NCBI GenBank assembly: GCA_034932685.1
Contig: JAYFOM010000013.1
Coordinates: 1-42,552, forward strand
Length of the DNA stretch: 42,552 nucleotides
From: JAQUCI01 sp034932685
GTDB taxonomy: Bacteria; Bacillota_I; Bacilli_A; Erysipelotrichales; Erysipelotrichaceae
Reading direction: 5' to 3'
Shown here: positions 16,875 through 24,903 of the stretch, piece after piece
How the letters are laid out: every line of letters starts with the position of its first letter
Position numbering within the stretch: the stretch's first letter is position 1
Translations under genes and position numbers: made by a program
Notes under the pieces: model-generated
The model's input: only the letters and a program-made list of their open reading frames with translations
Told to the model about the DNA's origin: nothing
Databases searched by the model: none

Positions 16875-17045
16875 AAATCACGTGGTGCCATCCTTTTTTC
16901 ACTTAAAGTGCTTTTTACCGTTAACGCCGGAGTACGTGATTGTCTACTGTGTTTCTCCAATCAAGTTCAAAGGGTGTTCTCCTTTAACCAACAAACATTG
17001 ATCTTTCACCAAATATCAACTCGCTTAGATCATTGATTAATGATT
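16851..17045 (-). promoter_or_regulatory. T-box leader of asnS
   Basis: The minus-strand RNA carries the T-box sequence AAGGATGGCACCACG (16881-16895). Its UGGC would pair with an acceptor end GCCA, as expected for tRNA-Asn with discriminator G. Upstream, AGCGAG and UUUGGUGAAAG resemble the AGAGAG and GGUUGGUGNGA parts of stem I. A likely specifier AAC (Asn codon) followed by A is at 16976-16978. AUCACGU upstream can pair with ACGUGAU at the end of the T-box. A terminator closes the leader. Presence of the T-box is certain; the exact specifier is inferred. Confidence 0.92.
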
Positions 17046-17057
17046 CCCTTATCGACA

Positions 17058-17678
17058 CTATTTATTAAAATTGGTAGCGAATACTAATTCTTGAATCGCC
17101 GATACTACATCGATTGCTTTAACCGTAACCGACTTTGGAACTTGGATATGTTGATTAGTAAAATCTACCAAGCCAATGATACCACACTCAACTAACTTGT
17201 CAACCGTTTCCTGGATGTTACTGCTGATCGTTAAGATCGCAATACGACAGTTTTCTGGTATCTTTTCCTTAAGTTGATCAAGGTGATAAATCGGTACTTC
17301 TTTAATTGAATTGATAACGCGAGGATTAACATCAAAACCGCATACAATTTCGCCAACTACATGATTCCAACGATTATAATGTAGGATTGCCTTCCCCAAA
17401 TTACCAACACCGACTAAGATTATTTTCTCATCAAACTTAACACCAAGTTGTTCTTCAAAGATACTGATCAAATTATCAATATCATAACCATAACCTTGTT
17501 TACCAAGATTACCTAAAAATGAAAAATCCCGTCTAATAGTGGTTGATTCAATAGCCACATATTCACTTAATTCACTAGATAAAATTTTAGCGACATTTTC
17601 GCTTTTTAACTTTCGTAGTGCTTTAAGATAGATAGGATATCTTTGTAAAGTTGCCTTCGGCACGATTTTATTTGTCAT
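17058..17678 (-). CDS. rex: Redox-sensing transcriptional repressor Rex
   Basis: A protein of about 206 residues with an N-terminal winged helix (about 1-75, including STTIRRDFSFLG) and a C-terminal NAD(H)-binding Rossmann fold (VGVGNLGKAIL near 90-100). Rex senses the NADH/NAD ratio and represses fermentative and respiratory genes. The ATG at 17678 is chosen: GGTGAT lies just upstream and family proteins begin here, while the ATG at 17696 overlaps the -10 box of the likely rex promoter. A Rex-box-like sequence overlaps the -35, suggesting autoregulation. It follows tsaD by about 60 bases. Confidence 0.94.
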   Translation of the reverse strand: MTNKIVPKATLQRYPIYLKALRKLKSENVAKILSSELSEYVAIESTTIRRDFSFLGNLGKQGYGYDIDNLISIFEEQLGVKFDEKIILVGVGNLGKAILHYNRWNHVVGEIVCGFDVNPRVINSIKEVPIYHLDQLKEKIPENCRIAILTISSNIQETVDKLVECGIIGLVDFTNQHIQVPKSVTVKAIDVVSAIQELVFATNFNK

Positions 17679-17694
17679 TGTAATCACCGCTATC

Positions 17695-17734
17695 ATTATA
17701 TCACTCTTTTATAGAGTTGTGAATAAATTATTAA
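17695..17734 (-). promoter_or_regulatory. rex promoter with Rex-box-like operator
   Basis: On the minus strand TTCACA (17718-17723), 17 bases, and TATAAT (17695-17700, preceded by TGA as an extended -10) form a good promoter. The -35 lies in an 18-bp imperfect palindrome TTAATAATTTATTCACAA (17717-17734). Its right half TTCACAA matches the Rex-box half-site TTGTGAA in inverse, but the left half has three mismatches. Confidence 0.55.
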
Positions 17735-17736
17735 AA

Positions 17737-18735
17737 CTAACAAATATCTAATCCAGCATCCACACTTAAGTCAAGATTAGCTCTAATTCCCTTATGATAG
17801 GCAATATAACCAGCCACCGCGATCATCGTTGCGTTATCAGTACAACAGGATAATGGTGGTATTGTAAGTTTGATATCACTTCGATCACTAAACTCTTCAC
17901 TTATGCGCGCTCTTAAGTAAGAATTAGCCGCTACCCCACCTGCTAAGACGACATGTCTTGGCTTATATCGCTCAACTGCTTTTTTAACCTTGGCAATGAG
18001 TTGTTCAATAACATTATGTTGAAATGCATAAGCTACATCTTCTACCACTAATTCGCATTCTGCCTTCTTCTCGCGTGCAATTAACTGTAATACTGCGCTT
18101 TTTATCCCTGAAAAAGAGAAATCAAGTTCATTTTCGGTTTTAACTTGGGGTAATTGATAATGAGCAGTTCCTGTTTTAGCCAAACGATCGATTGCCACCC
18201 CACCTGGATATGGTAATCCTAAAACACGTGCTACCTTATCATACGCTTCGCCTATCGCATCATCTTGGGTATTTCCGATGATCTCAAACTCATACTCACT
18301 TTTTAGATATACTAGTTCCGTATGACCACCTGATACAACTAAAGCTAATAGTGGATACTCAATCGTATCAACTAGCGCATTAGCGTATATATGACCAGCT
18401 AAATGATGAACTGGTATAAGTGGTAGTTGATAGTACCAAGCTAAACTTTTAGCTGCTTGCATGCCAACATGAAGACAACCAATAAGACCAGGACCTTGAG
18501 TAATCGCAATCGCATCAATATCAGTGATCGTTATATTTGCTTTAGTTAAAGCCTCATTTAAAACAATCGCGATATTTTCTATATGCATACGTGATGCGAT
18601 CTCAGGAACAACCCCACCATATTGCGCATGCGTATCAACCTGCGAGCTGACAATAGCTGCTAGTATTTCGGTTTTATCTTTAACGATGGAAACAGCTGTC
18701 TCATCACAACTGCTCTCTATTGCTAATATAATCAT
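17737..18735 (-). CDS. tsaD: tRNA threonylcarbamoyladenosine transferase TsaD
   Basis: A 332-residue ASKHA-fold protein that, with TsaB and TsaE, moves threonylcarbamoyl to A37 of ANN-decoding tRNAs (t6A). It opens with ILAIESSCDETAVSIV. The metal-binding VHHLAGHIYA is near 109-118, followed by LVVSGGHTEL near 130-139, and the nucleotide loop VVLAGGVAANSYLR is near 260-273. GAGG stands 6 bases before the ATG, 1 base after rimI. Its partners tsaB and tsaE are the first genes of the same run. Confidence 0.97.
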   Translation of the reverse strand: MIILAIESSCDETAVSIVKDKTEILAAIVSSQVDTHAQYGGVVPEIASRMHIENIAIVLNEALTKANITITDIDAIAITQGPGLIGCLHVGMQAAKSLAWYYQLPLIPVHHLAGHIYANALVDTIEYPLLALVVSGGHTELVYLKSEYEFEIIGNTQDDAIGEAYDKVARVLGLPYPGGVAIDRLAKTGTAHYQLPQVKTENELDFSFSGIKSAVLQLIAREKKAECELVVEDVAYAFQHNVIEQLIAKVKKAVERYKPRHVVLAGGVAANSYLRARISEEFSDRSDIKLTIPPLSCCTDNATMIAVAGYIAYHKGIRANLDLSVDAGLDIC

Positions 18736-18736
18736 C

Positions 18737-19183
18737 TTACACCTCTTTTTTTAATGGTTTGACCATATAATACGCGTCCTCATTATTATTCTTGTAGTAC
18801 CCTTGTTTGGTATTAACATTGATAAAGCCATTTTTCTGATAGAAACTAATGGCATTAATATTAGAAACCCTTACTTCAAGGGTTATAAACTCACAATCAT
18901 TTTCTGTTGCTTTATTTAAGATCATATTCATTAACTTCTGACCCCAACCCTGGTGTTGAAACTTAGGCAAGATCGCGATATTTGTGATTTGAGCGCTATC
19001 AAATGTCACCCACATCCCAGCATAACCAATAATGTTATTATCATGCTCAACTACCCAATAATGACTAAAAGGATTTTCAGTAAGTTCATAAGTAAACGCT
19101 CTAACATCCCAATTATCATTGAACAATGTTTGCTCAATTTTCACAACAGTATCAATATCGGTTAATGTCATTTTTCTGATCAT
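18737..19183 (-). CDS. rimI: Ribosomal-protein-alanine acetyltransferase RimI-type
   Basis: A 148-residue GNAT enzyme. Motif A is IAILPKFQHQGWGQKLM near 70-86, preceded by the NWDVRAFTYEL segment usual in RimI, and the late NINAISFYQKNGF contains the conserved Asn and Tyr. RimI acetylates the N-terminal Ala of ribosomal protein S18 in E. coli; its substrate here is inferred from the typical tsaB-rimI-tsaD order. It overlaps tsaB by 4 bases (ATGA) and lacks a clear SD, so coupling is likely. Confidence 0.9.
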   Translation of the reverse strand: MIRKMTLTDIDTVVKIEQTLFNDNWDVRAFTYELTENPFSHYWVVEHDNNIIGYAGMWVTFDSAQITNIAILPKFQHQGWGQKLMNMILNKATENDCEFITLEVRVSNINAISFYQKNGFINVNTKQGYYKNNNEDAYYMVKPLKKEV

Positions 19184-19773
19184 ATGTTTGCTTGATACTC
19201 ACTACTTGCTTTTAAGTAAACTGGCGCTAATAAATGAATGTTTTCAACCTTATGATAGTAAGGTCTTAATAGTGCAAAGTTAGAAACAATATCAGGATAA
19301 TGATCAGTTAAACCAAGTAAAGATCCATCACCAATAATTTTAATCTTATCATTAACCAATGCTTTAACTTGATCAATACTCAATATTTGATCTTCACCAA
19401 CAAAATCTTTATATCTACCAACATAAGCTCGAGAACTTCTAGCATCAAGCAAAACTAATGCATCTTCTAAGCCCGCATATAGCTGTAATGTTGATAGAGT
19501 ATATATTGGAATTGATGCAACACTACCCAATACTTTCGCAATCGTTAGTGCAATTCTTACCCCAGTAAAACTACCAGGACCAACACTTATCACTATTTCA
19601 TCAATATCCGTTGGTTTAAGTCCACAATCCTTAAAAGCTTTATCAATTACTGGCATGATCATTTCAGATTGTTTTTTCCAACACTCTTCCATAAAACGAT
19701 AAATGACCTTATCATCTTGAATTAAGCCAACCACAAGATATTTATGAGCAGTATCAAGACATAAGCTTAACAT
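19180..19773 (-). CDS. tsaB: t6A biosynthesis protein TsaB
   Basis: A 197-residue TsaD paralogue beginning MLSLCLDTAHKYLVVGL with the conserved SVGPGSFTGVRIALTIAK near 66-83. TsaB dimerises with TsaD and has no independent catalytic site. Its ATG has GGAGG 7 bases upstream and lies within the 3' end of tsaE (7-base overlap). It is shorter than the ~230 residues of E. coli TsaB, as is common in Bacillota. Confidence 0.93.
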   Translation of the reverse strand: MLSLCLDTAHKYLVVGLIQDDKVIYRFMEECWKKQSEMIMPVIDKAFKDCGLKPTDIDEIVISVGPGSFTGVRIALTIAKVLGSVASIPIYTLSTLQLYAGLEDALVLLDARSSRAYVGRYKDFVGEDQILSIDQVKALVNDKIKIIGDGSLLGLTDHYPDIVSNFALLRPYYHKVENIHLLAPVYLKASSEYQANI

Positions 19774-20216
19774 GATAAATCCTCCAACAAGCGTTGGTAA
19801 CGCTTACCAACAGCGCTTATACTAATAGCTCTTTCATTTTCACTTAACCATTTTAAATCAACATTGATATATTCTTTAGGTAAGCGATCATCAATAAATA
19901 AAGGCCACTCAATAACACAAACCCCATCATCATCCATCATTTCTTCAAGACCAAGATCTTGTGAAATCCCTTCCAAACGATAAGCATCAATATGATAAAG
20001 CGGAAGCTTATTCTTATATATTTTCATGATCGTAAAAGTTGGGCTAGTAACTGTTTTAGTTATTCCCATCCCCAACGCCAATCCTTGTGTAAATGTTGTC
20101 TTTCCAGCACCAAGATCACCCGTCATTATGATCAAAGTTTTCGCATCAACTAATTTGCCTAATTTATAAGCTAGTTCTTTTGTTTTAGCGGCTGAATCTG
20201 TAACCAAATTAATCAT
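19767..20216 (-). CDS. tsaE: t6A biosynthesis ATPase TsaE
   Basis: A 149-residue P-loop ATPase. Walker A is GDLGAGKTTF near 33-42. The switch segment SPTFTIMKIY is near 58-67, and YHIDAYRLEG and CVIEWPLFI are family signatures. TsaE binds the TsaB-TsaD pair and is needed for repeated rounds of t6A synthesis. It is the first gene of the operon, with a promoter about 50 bases upstream and a hairpin at the predicted 5' end of the mRNA. An AAAGGA SD is close to the ATG (spacing about 3). Confidence 0.95.
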   Translation of the reverse strand: MINLVTDSAAKTKELAYKLGKLVDAKTLIIMTGDLGAGKTTFTQGLALGMGITKTVTSPTFTIMKIYKNKLPLYHIDAYRLEGISQDLGLEEMMDDDGVCVIEWPLFIDDRLPKEYINVDLKWLSENERAISISAVGKRYQRLLEDLSC

Positions 20217-20236
20217 TTTCTATCCTTTCTGATACT

Positions 20237-20258
20237 ATAAGATGTTATCACATCTTAT
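20237..20258 (-). repeat. Hairpin at the 5' end of the tsaE mRNA
   Basis: A perfect 9-bp inverted repeat (ATAAGATGT / ACATCTTAT) around a 4-base loop. It starts at the position where the upstream promoter should initiate, so the transcript would begin with this stem-loop. No T tract follows, so it is not a standard terminator. Confidence 0.6.
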
Positions 20259-20264
20259 TTACAT

Positions 20265-20293
20265 ACTATAACGAAAAGCTAAAGTGAAAGCAA
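20265..20293 (-). promoter_or_regulatory. Promoter of the tsaE-tsaB-rimI-tsaD operon
   Basis: On the minus strand TTGCTT (20288-20293) and TATAGT (20265-20270) have a 17-base spacer, about 50 bases upstream of the tsaE start. Confidence 0.65.
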
Positions 20294-20345
20294 TTAAATA
20301 ACAACTTATATTACTAAGTGATATCGCTACTTCATTATCCTATCA

Positions 20346-20372
20346 TAAAAATCCCCCGGTAAAAACCGGGGG
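20346..20372 (-). terminator. Intrinsic terminator of the lipoprotein gene
   Basis: On the minus strand CCCCCGGT, loop TTTT, ACCGGGGG followed by ATTTTTAT. The 8-bp GC-rich stem begins 6 bases after the lipoprotein stop codon. Confidence 0.93.
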
Positions 20373-20378
20373 AGAAAA

Positions 20379-22964
20379 TTATTCAACTCTTCTTATGTAG
20401 TTACCATCAACAGCGTAACCATCATCAAATGTATTATCAGCCGCTATCATATTCAAATCAATATTATTACTACCAACCATGATTACACCATATGTTACCT
20501 TAGTAATTATACTTCCTGAACTATTAAACGCAGGATTAGTATTAAGATTATAAAATAAAATGCCATTTGTTTCGGTAAATCTTGGTAGTAAACTACCATT
20601 AAGATAAGCAGCAGATCCATCTATATTATTGTCATGAAAATCACTATATAGATAAGTGTTCATATAAATTATACCGCGATAAACATTACTATAAGTACCC
20701 TCAGGTAATTGCTCAAATAAAGTAGGAACTCTTGCGCTAAGATTGTTACCTTGATATAGCCATCGCCCACTTTGATAATATGCATAGGCGTGATTAATTG
20801 AATTTGAGAAACTAGAAATATCGTTGTTTCTAACTGTTCCACCATATGTATTTCTATAAGGTAAAATATACAAACCAATATAATCACTAACGATCACATT
20901 ATCTTCAATCACACCACCCGTACCTTCAATATATACGGTCGAATTTAAATAATATACTGATTCAATGTAGTTTCCTTTTACGGTTGTATAACCATGAGTT
21001 TCTATCGATGGGTTTTGAGTACCAACGATTCTTAACGCTATTTTACTAACAAGCACTTCAACTCTATTATTTGAAAATTCATTATTTTCACTTAAGAAAA
21101 AGTAAATTTCAGACTGTCCTGAATAGGGTTGATTCAGTTGATGATTTTCAAAATGAAAACCCTTAACAACAACATCATCAGCAACTACCAATAAGAGCCT
21201 TAGATATCTTGCATCAATATTGTCTTGGTAAGTAATAATTGCCTCAGCAACACGATCACTGCTATAACCACACAAATCTGCATTTGGACCTAACAAGGTT
21301 AAAGGTTTATCAATATAAAGTTGTTCATAATAAGTTCCAGAAGCTACAACAATGGTATCATATTCATAAGCACTATTAATCGCGTTTTGAATAGTATCAC
21401 TACCTGTTTCTTGCGTTATGTTCATTACATTTACTATCGTCAACTCATAAGTATCAATTATCGTTGGATCAGCTTGAGCAGTAGCTTGTATTGTCACTGT
21501 ACCTGCACTAATAGCAGTAAAGACACCGTTAGCATCAATTGTACCAGAGCCCGTACCATCATTTACTTGCCATGTAACATTTTGATTACTAGCATCAACA
21601 GGTAAAACAGTAGCATCAAATGCTAATGTTTCATTTTTAAGTAATATAGTTTCATCATTAGCAGTACTTATGATTATTTCTGATACCCCAACCATACTCC
21701 ACTTCGCATATAAGGTTAAATCATGAGCCGGCATTAAACTATTAAAATCCCATGATCTAGTAAATGCATCATCAAGATACCAACCATCAAATATATAATC
21801 ATCCTTAGTTGGATCGATTGGTCTATTAATCAAACTATTAAAGTTAACCCTTAAATCACTAATTACACTACCAGCATCAGTGTTAAATCTAACTGTGTAC
21901 TGATTAACCCTATATAAAGCTGTTACAACTAAACTACTATTTATTTTGCTTATATCTTTATCCCAACCAACAAATGTATAACCATTACGCGTTGGATTTA
22001 TAGGTCCTACCGCTGCTTTACCAGCAACAACTTTTTCAACAGCCAATACGACGTTGTTATGATCAAGGAATGTTACATTATACCTAATGATCGTCACATC
22101 AGTTAACTTATCATCATTTGTGCTAAACGCAAAATCACCTTCGACTTTGCCATTATCACCAATAACAAAATCATCAATCGTACCTTCACCATCAGCATAA
22201 ATTAAAACCTGGGTATTAACTAAACCAACAGATCCACCATCAAGCACGATCAAATTCGATTCATCTGCGCCATCAGTAAAGAATATCTCATTAACATGCC
22301 CTGATACAACAATTTTAGCGCTACCACTAACAACAAGCGACTTTACCTGGCCTTCAATTATCACCATGGAATTAACCGCCAATTGATCTATATAAACCTC
22401 ATCAACTGTACTATCTTTATCAACAAAAACAGTTGTATTAGCTCCCGTAATAGTAATCTTTTTTAAAGTCGCAGCGATCGCATTAACTGTAATATCACTC
22501 GCTTCAACATTTAATTCATCAACTCTACCATTAAATGAAACATTTTGACTGTTTTTAAGAACACTTAATTTGTTTATTATTGAGTTATCATCAAGAACAA
22601 GCCTAATAGCTCCATCCTCTCTTTTAGCATTAACAACATCGAAACGAGAACCATTAAGATAAATACTATTATCTCCCCCACCAAAAACTTCAAGTAAACC
22701 AGCATTGATGTTATTCAATGTCGCATTACCATCATTAATAGTTTTAGCTAATACGATATGATCAACACTACCATCATTTAAGACTACATCAGTAAAATTC
22801 ACGCTTACCTTCTGATAACTATCACCAACAGCTACTATTGAAGATTCATTTACTTCTAATATCTGTTCATTAATGTCAGATTTCTTTGTACATCCAAAAA
22901 TAGTAATAAGTAATAATAATAAAATAAAGATCTGCAGTACTTTTTTAGATTTGCATTTGTGCAT
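20379..22964 (-). CDS. Large surface lipoprotein with beta-solenoid, InlB-repeat and Ig-like regions
   Basis: An 861-residue exported lipoprotein. The signal peptide has a hydrophobic core at 10-23 and lipobox ITIFGC (lipidated Cys25). Residues 35-285 are short V/I/N/D-rich repeats resembling a beta-solenoid. Residues 295-425 hold two InlB B-type repeats (YTFVGWDKD and FDGWYLDDAF...LYAKW), 427-510 a Big_2 Ig-like domain (PVDASNQNVTW, GVFTAISAGTVTI), and 512-861 a right-handed beta-helix (QNAINSAYEYDTIVVASGTY). Such helices bind or cleave polysaccharides, but no catalytic set is recognisable. The start has GGAGG 6 bases upstream. Monocistronic, next to the capsule locus; a surface adhesin or glycan-binding role is inferred. 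Confidence 0.85.
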   Translation of the reverse strand: MHKCKSKKVLQIFILLLLLITIFGCTKKSDINEQILEVNESSIVAVGDSYQKVSVNFTDVVLNDGSVDHIVLAKTINDGNATLNNINAGLLEVFGGGDNSIYLNGSRFDVVNAKREDGAIRLVLDDNSIINKLSVLKNSQNVSFNGRVDELNVEASDITVNAIAATLKKITITGANTTVFVDKDSTVDEVYIDQLAVNSMVIIEGQVKSLVVSGSAKIVVSGHVNEIFFTDGADESNLIVLDGGSVGLVNTQVLIYADGEGTIDDFVIGDNGKVEGDFAFSTNDDKLTDVTIIRYNVTFLDHNNVVLAVEKVVAGKAAVGPINPTRNGYTFVGWDKDISKINSSLVVTALYRVNQYTVRFNTDAGSVISDLRVNFNSLINRPIDPTKDDYIFDGWYLDDAFTRSWDFNSLMPAHDLTLYAKWSMVGVSEIIISTANDETILLKNETLAFDATVLPVDASNQNVTWQVNDGTGSGTIDANGVFTAISAGTVTIQATAQADPTIIDTYELTIVNVMNITQETGSDTIQNAINSAYEYDTIVVASGTYYEQLYIDKPLTLLGPNADLCGYSSDRVAEAIITYQDNIDARYLRLLLVVADDVVVKGFHFENHQLNQPYSGQSEIYFFLSENNEFSNNRVEVLVSKIALRIVGTQNPSIETHGYTTVKGNYIESVYYLNSTVYIEGTGGVIEDNVIVSDYIGLYILPYRNTYGGTVRNNDISSFSNSINHAYAYYQSGRWLYQGNNLSARVPTLFEQLPEGTYSNVYRGIIYMNTYLYSDFHDNNIDGSAAYLNGSLLPRFTETNGILFYNLNTNPAFNSSGSIITKVTYGVIMVGSNNIDLNMIAADNTFDDGYAVDGNYIRRVE

Positions 22965-23034
22965 TGAAGACCTCCGTTTATGTGTTTAATTACAATAAAA
23001 AAAGATCGCTCTTTTCTTTCATAATATTGTTTAA

Positions 23035-23043
23035 ATTATATCA
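23035..23043 (-). promoter_or_regulatory. Extended -10 promoter of the lipoprotein gene
   Basis: TGATATAAT on the minus strand matches the extended -10 consensus, about 70 bases upstream of the ATG. No good -35 stands at the normal distance. Confidence 0.5.
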
Positions 23044-23233
23044 TGAATTCAAAGCGAAATATTGATTAATTGTCAATTTTATCACAAATATACGGATTAT
23101 TTTATTAATATTTGAATTTATAGCTTATGAATTCAATTATATGACATCAAATTTACATTTTATTTAACAATCTGTATGATTATGTGTTATTTTCATACGA
23201 GCAACATTATTCATCTTGATTATAGTTACTTTT

Positions 23234-23258
23234 GATGGTATCAAACTTTGATACCATC
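23234..23258. repeat. Perfect 12-bp-arm palindrome
   Basis: GATGGTATCAAA, a single C, then TTTGATACCATC. No T tract follows on either strand, so it fits an operator or a processing hairpin better than an ordinary terminator. Confidence 0.75.
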
Positions 23259-23394
23259 ACTTGAAATTAATATATTTAAAATTAATCAACAACAATATAT
23301 TAATTAGCTATTTACATCCAAATTAGGTTAAACTCATCTAATAATTTGTAGTAATGGTATAACATTATTTGCGTATAATTTGTAATAAAACGTC

Positions 23395-24903
23395 CTACTT
23401 AATCAAATTATCAATGATCTTCTTAAAATAGTGAAACTCCTTTGTTTTACTTAAAAACAAATAATATACAACATTAACAGTCAAAAATGATACTAAGAGT
23501 TTTAATACTAGATTTAGTAAAGGTGAGAATGCTATAAATGAAGTTAGCGAACTTGCAAGTAAGAAAGCGATTATAGATATTAGCAAGTGTTTAAAGTATT
23601 TCAAGAAGTATGTTGATACTTTAATATTAAATCCATGTTTAAACAAAACAACTGGTTCAATCCAAAATGTTGAAAATATATTACTTATGATTGTACCGAC
23701 AAATACACCAATAAAGCCAATCTTTTGCACCAATAATATTGAGATTATTAAATTTAGAATACCTTCAAAGATCGGTTTGTATCTATCTGCCCAGAATAAA
23801 CCTTTAGCATCTTTAAATAGTAGAGTAGTTTTTCTTGTTCCATTCAAAAATAGATTAACAGACAAAACAAAAACTATAGCTTTGTTAAATAAGAATTGTT
23901 CTCCAATCCACAATGTTATAAAGTCATTAGCTAATATGTAGAATAAAATGCAAGTTAAACCGTATAACCAGAAATTAACCATCATAATATTAAAATACAT
24001 ATCGACAGTTTTCTCATTTGAAGAAGTTACAATTAGGTTACCAACACTTGCTGTAACAGACCCAAATATTTGACTTAGAACTGTAACTAATGCGCTTGTT
24101 ATAATATAATAATTAGAGTACAATCCAACCCATGCTAAACCTAGGTACTTCGATATAACAATATTATCAGTGCTGTTGACAATAATTGAACCAAATTTAT
24201 GAAATGCTAGAGCTCTTATATTAACGCTAAGAGACTTTCTTTCATTTGAATTCAATTTTGCACCTTTTGTCTTTTTTAGATATGGATATCTTTTATCAAC
24301 ATATCTTATGATAACAAAATTTTCGATCACTTTAGATATTAAACTGATTATTAAAAACAATATAAAATTACCAAAAATGAGTAAAGATAAAATTTGAATT
24401 AAATTTGATAAAAAGAATACAAAATAATGAATCTTTGTTTCAACATATTTTTTTTGATCAGCGATAAGCATAGATCTTTTATAAGAAAGAAAGTAAGTAA
24501 CACTGGTGTTTAAAACAAAGATACAGTAAATTATTTCTATATTACCAACATAATTAGCATCTTTAATAACATAATTAAGAAATGGAAGTAATGAAAAACC
24601 TACTAGCGTTATAAATAATCCTATTGCTCTATAAACCACCTTATAATATTCCATTAGACCTTTAATGGTTATTTCATCATTATCTGCAATAGGTTTATAC
24701 AAACTATATACAATAGCGATTCCTACACCCAACTCTGCTAAAGATAGCAATGTTAGAATGTTAGAAAACAATCCATTAACACCTAGTAGTTCAACACCAA
24801 GAAGGCTAATGAAAATTCGTCTATTTATAAAACTTATTAAAACTCCAAAAAATTGACCAAATAGTGAGGTTGAAATGTTACGGATTGAGTTAGTGGTTCT
24901 CAT
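23395..24903 (-). CDS. wzx: Polysaccharide repeat-unit flippase (Wzx type)
   Basis: A 502-residue membrane protein with about 12-14 TM segments, of the MATE/MOP polysaccharide exporter family (opening NISTSLFGQFFGVLISFINRRIFISLLGVE). It moves undecaprenyl-linked repeat units across the membrane for polymerisation. It is the last gene of the capsule locus and overlaps the upstream glycosyltransferase by 14 bases. The coding sequence is notably AT-rich compared with the housekeeping genes at 5-20 kb, as is common for serotype-specific sugar cassettes. Confidence 0.9.
   Translation of the reverse strand: MRTTNSIRNISTSLFGQFFGVLISFINRRIFISLLGVELLGVNGLFSNILTLLSLAELGVGIAIVYSLYKPIADNDEITIKGLMEYYKVVYRAIGLFITLVGFSLLPFLNYVIKDANYVGNIEIIYCIFVLNTSVTYFLSYKRSMLIADQKKYVETKIHYFVFFLSNLIQILSLLIFGNFILFLIISLISKVIENFVIIRYVDKRYPYLKKTKGAKLNSNERKSLSVNIRALAFHKFGSIIVNSTDNIVISKYLGLAWVGLYSNYYIITSALVTVLSQIFGSVTASVGNLIVTSSNEKTVDMYFNIMMVNFWLYGLTCILFYILANDFITLWIGEQFLFNKAIVFVLSVNLFLNGTRKTTLLFKDAKGLFWADRYKPIFEGILNLIISILLVQKIGFIGVFVGTIISNIFSTFWIEPVVLFKHGFNIKVSTYFLKYFKHLLISIIAFLLASSLTSFIAFSPLLNLVLKLLVSFLTVNVVYYLFLSKTKEFHYFKKIIDNLIK

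Larger units (their letters stand above)
22965..23394 (-). other. 430-bp intergenic region between capsule locus and lipoprotein gene
   Basis: A very AT-rich stretch with no coding frame I can support on either strand. It holds the lipoprotein SD and promoter, a short A/T hairpin with a GCGA loop in the leader (about 23004-23020), and a perfect 25-bp palindrome at 23234-23258. No T-tract terminator for the capsule operon is evident after the flippase stop. Confidence 0.7.

Noticed and set aside
17679..17696. Upstream ATG for rex.
   Set aside because: It overlaps the -10 box of the best promoter and would be outside the transcript; the family N-terminus matches the ATG at 17678.
21321..21605. 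A 94-codon plus-strand frame opposite the lipoprotein gene.
   Set aside because: Antisense shadow rich in Ser, Ile and Tyr, no SD and no recognisable motif.
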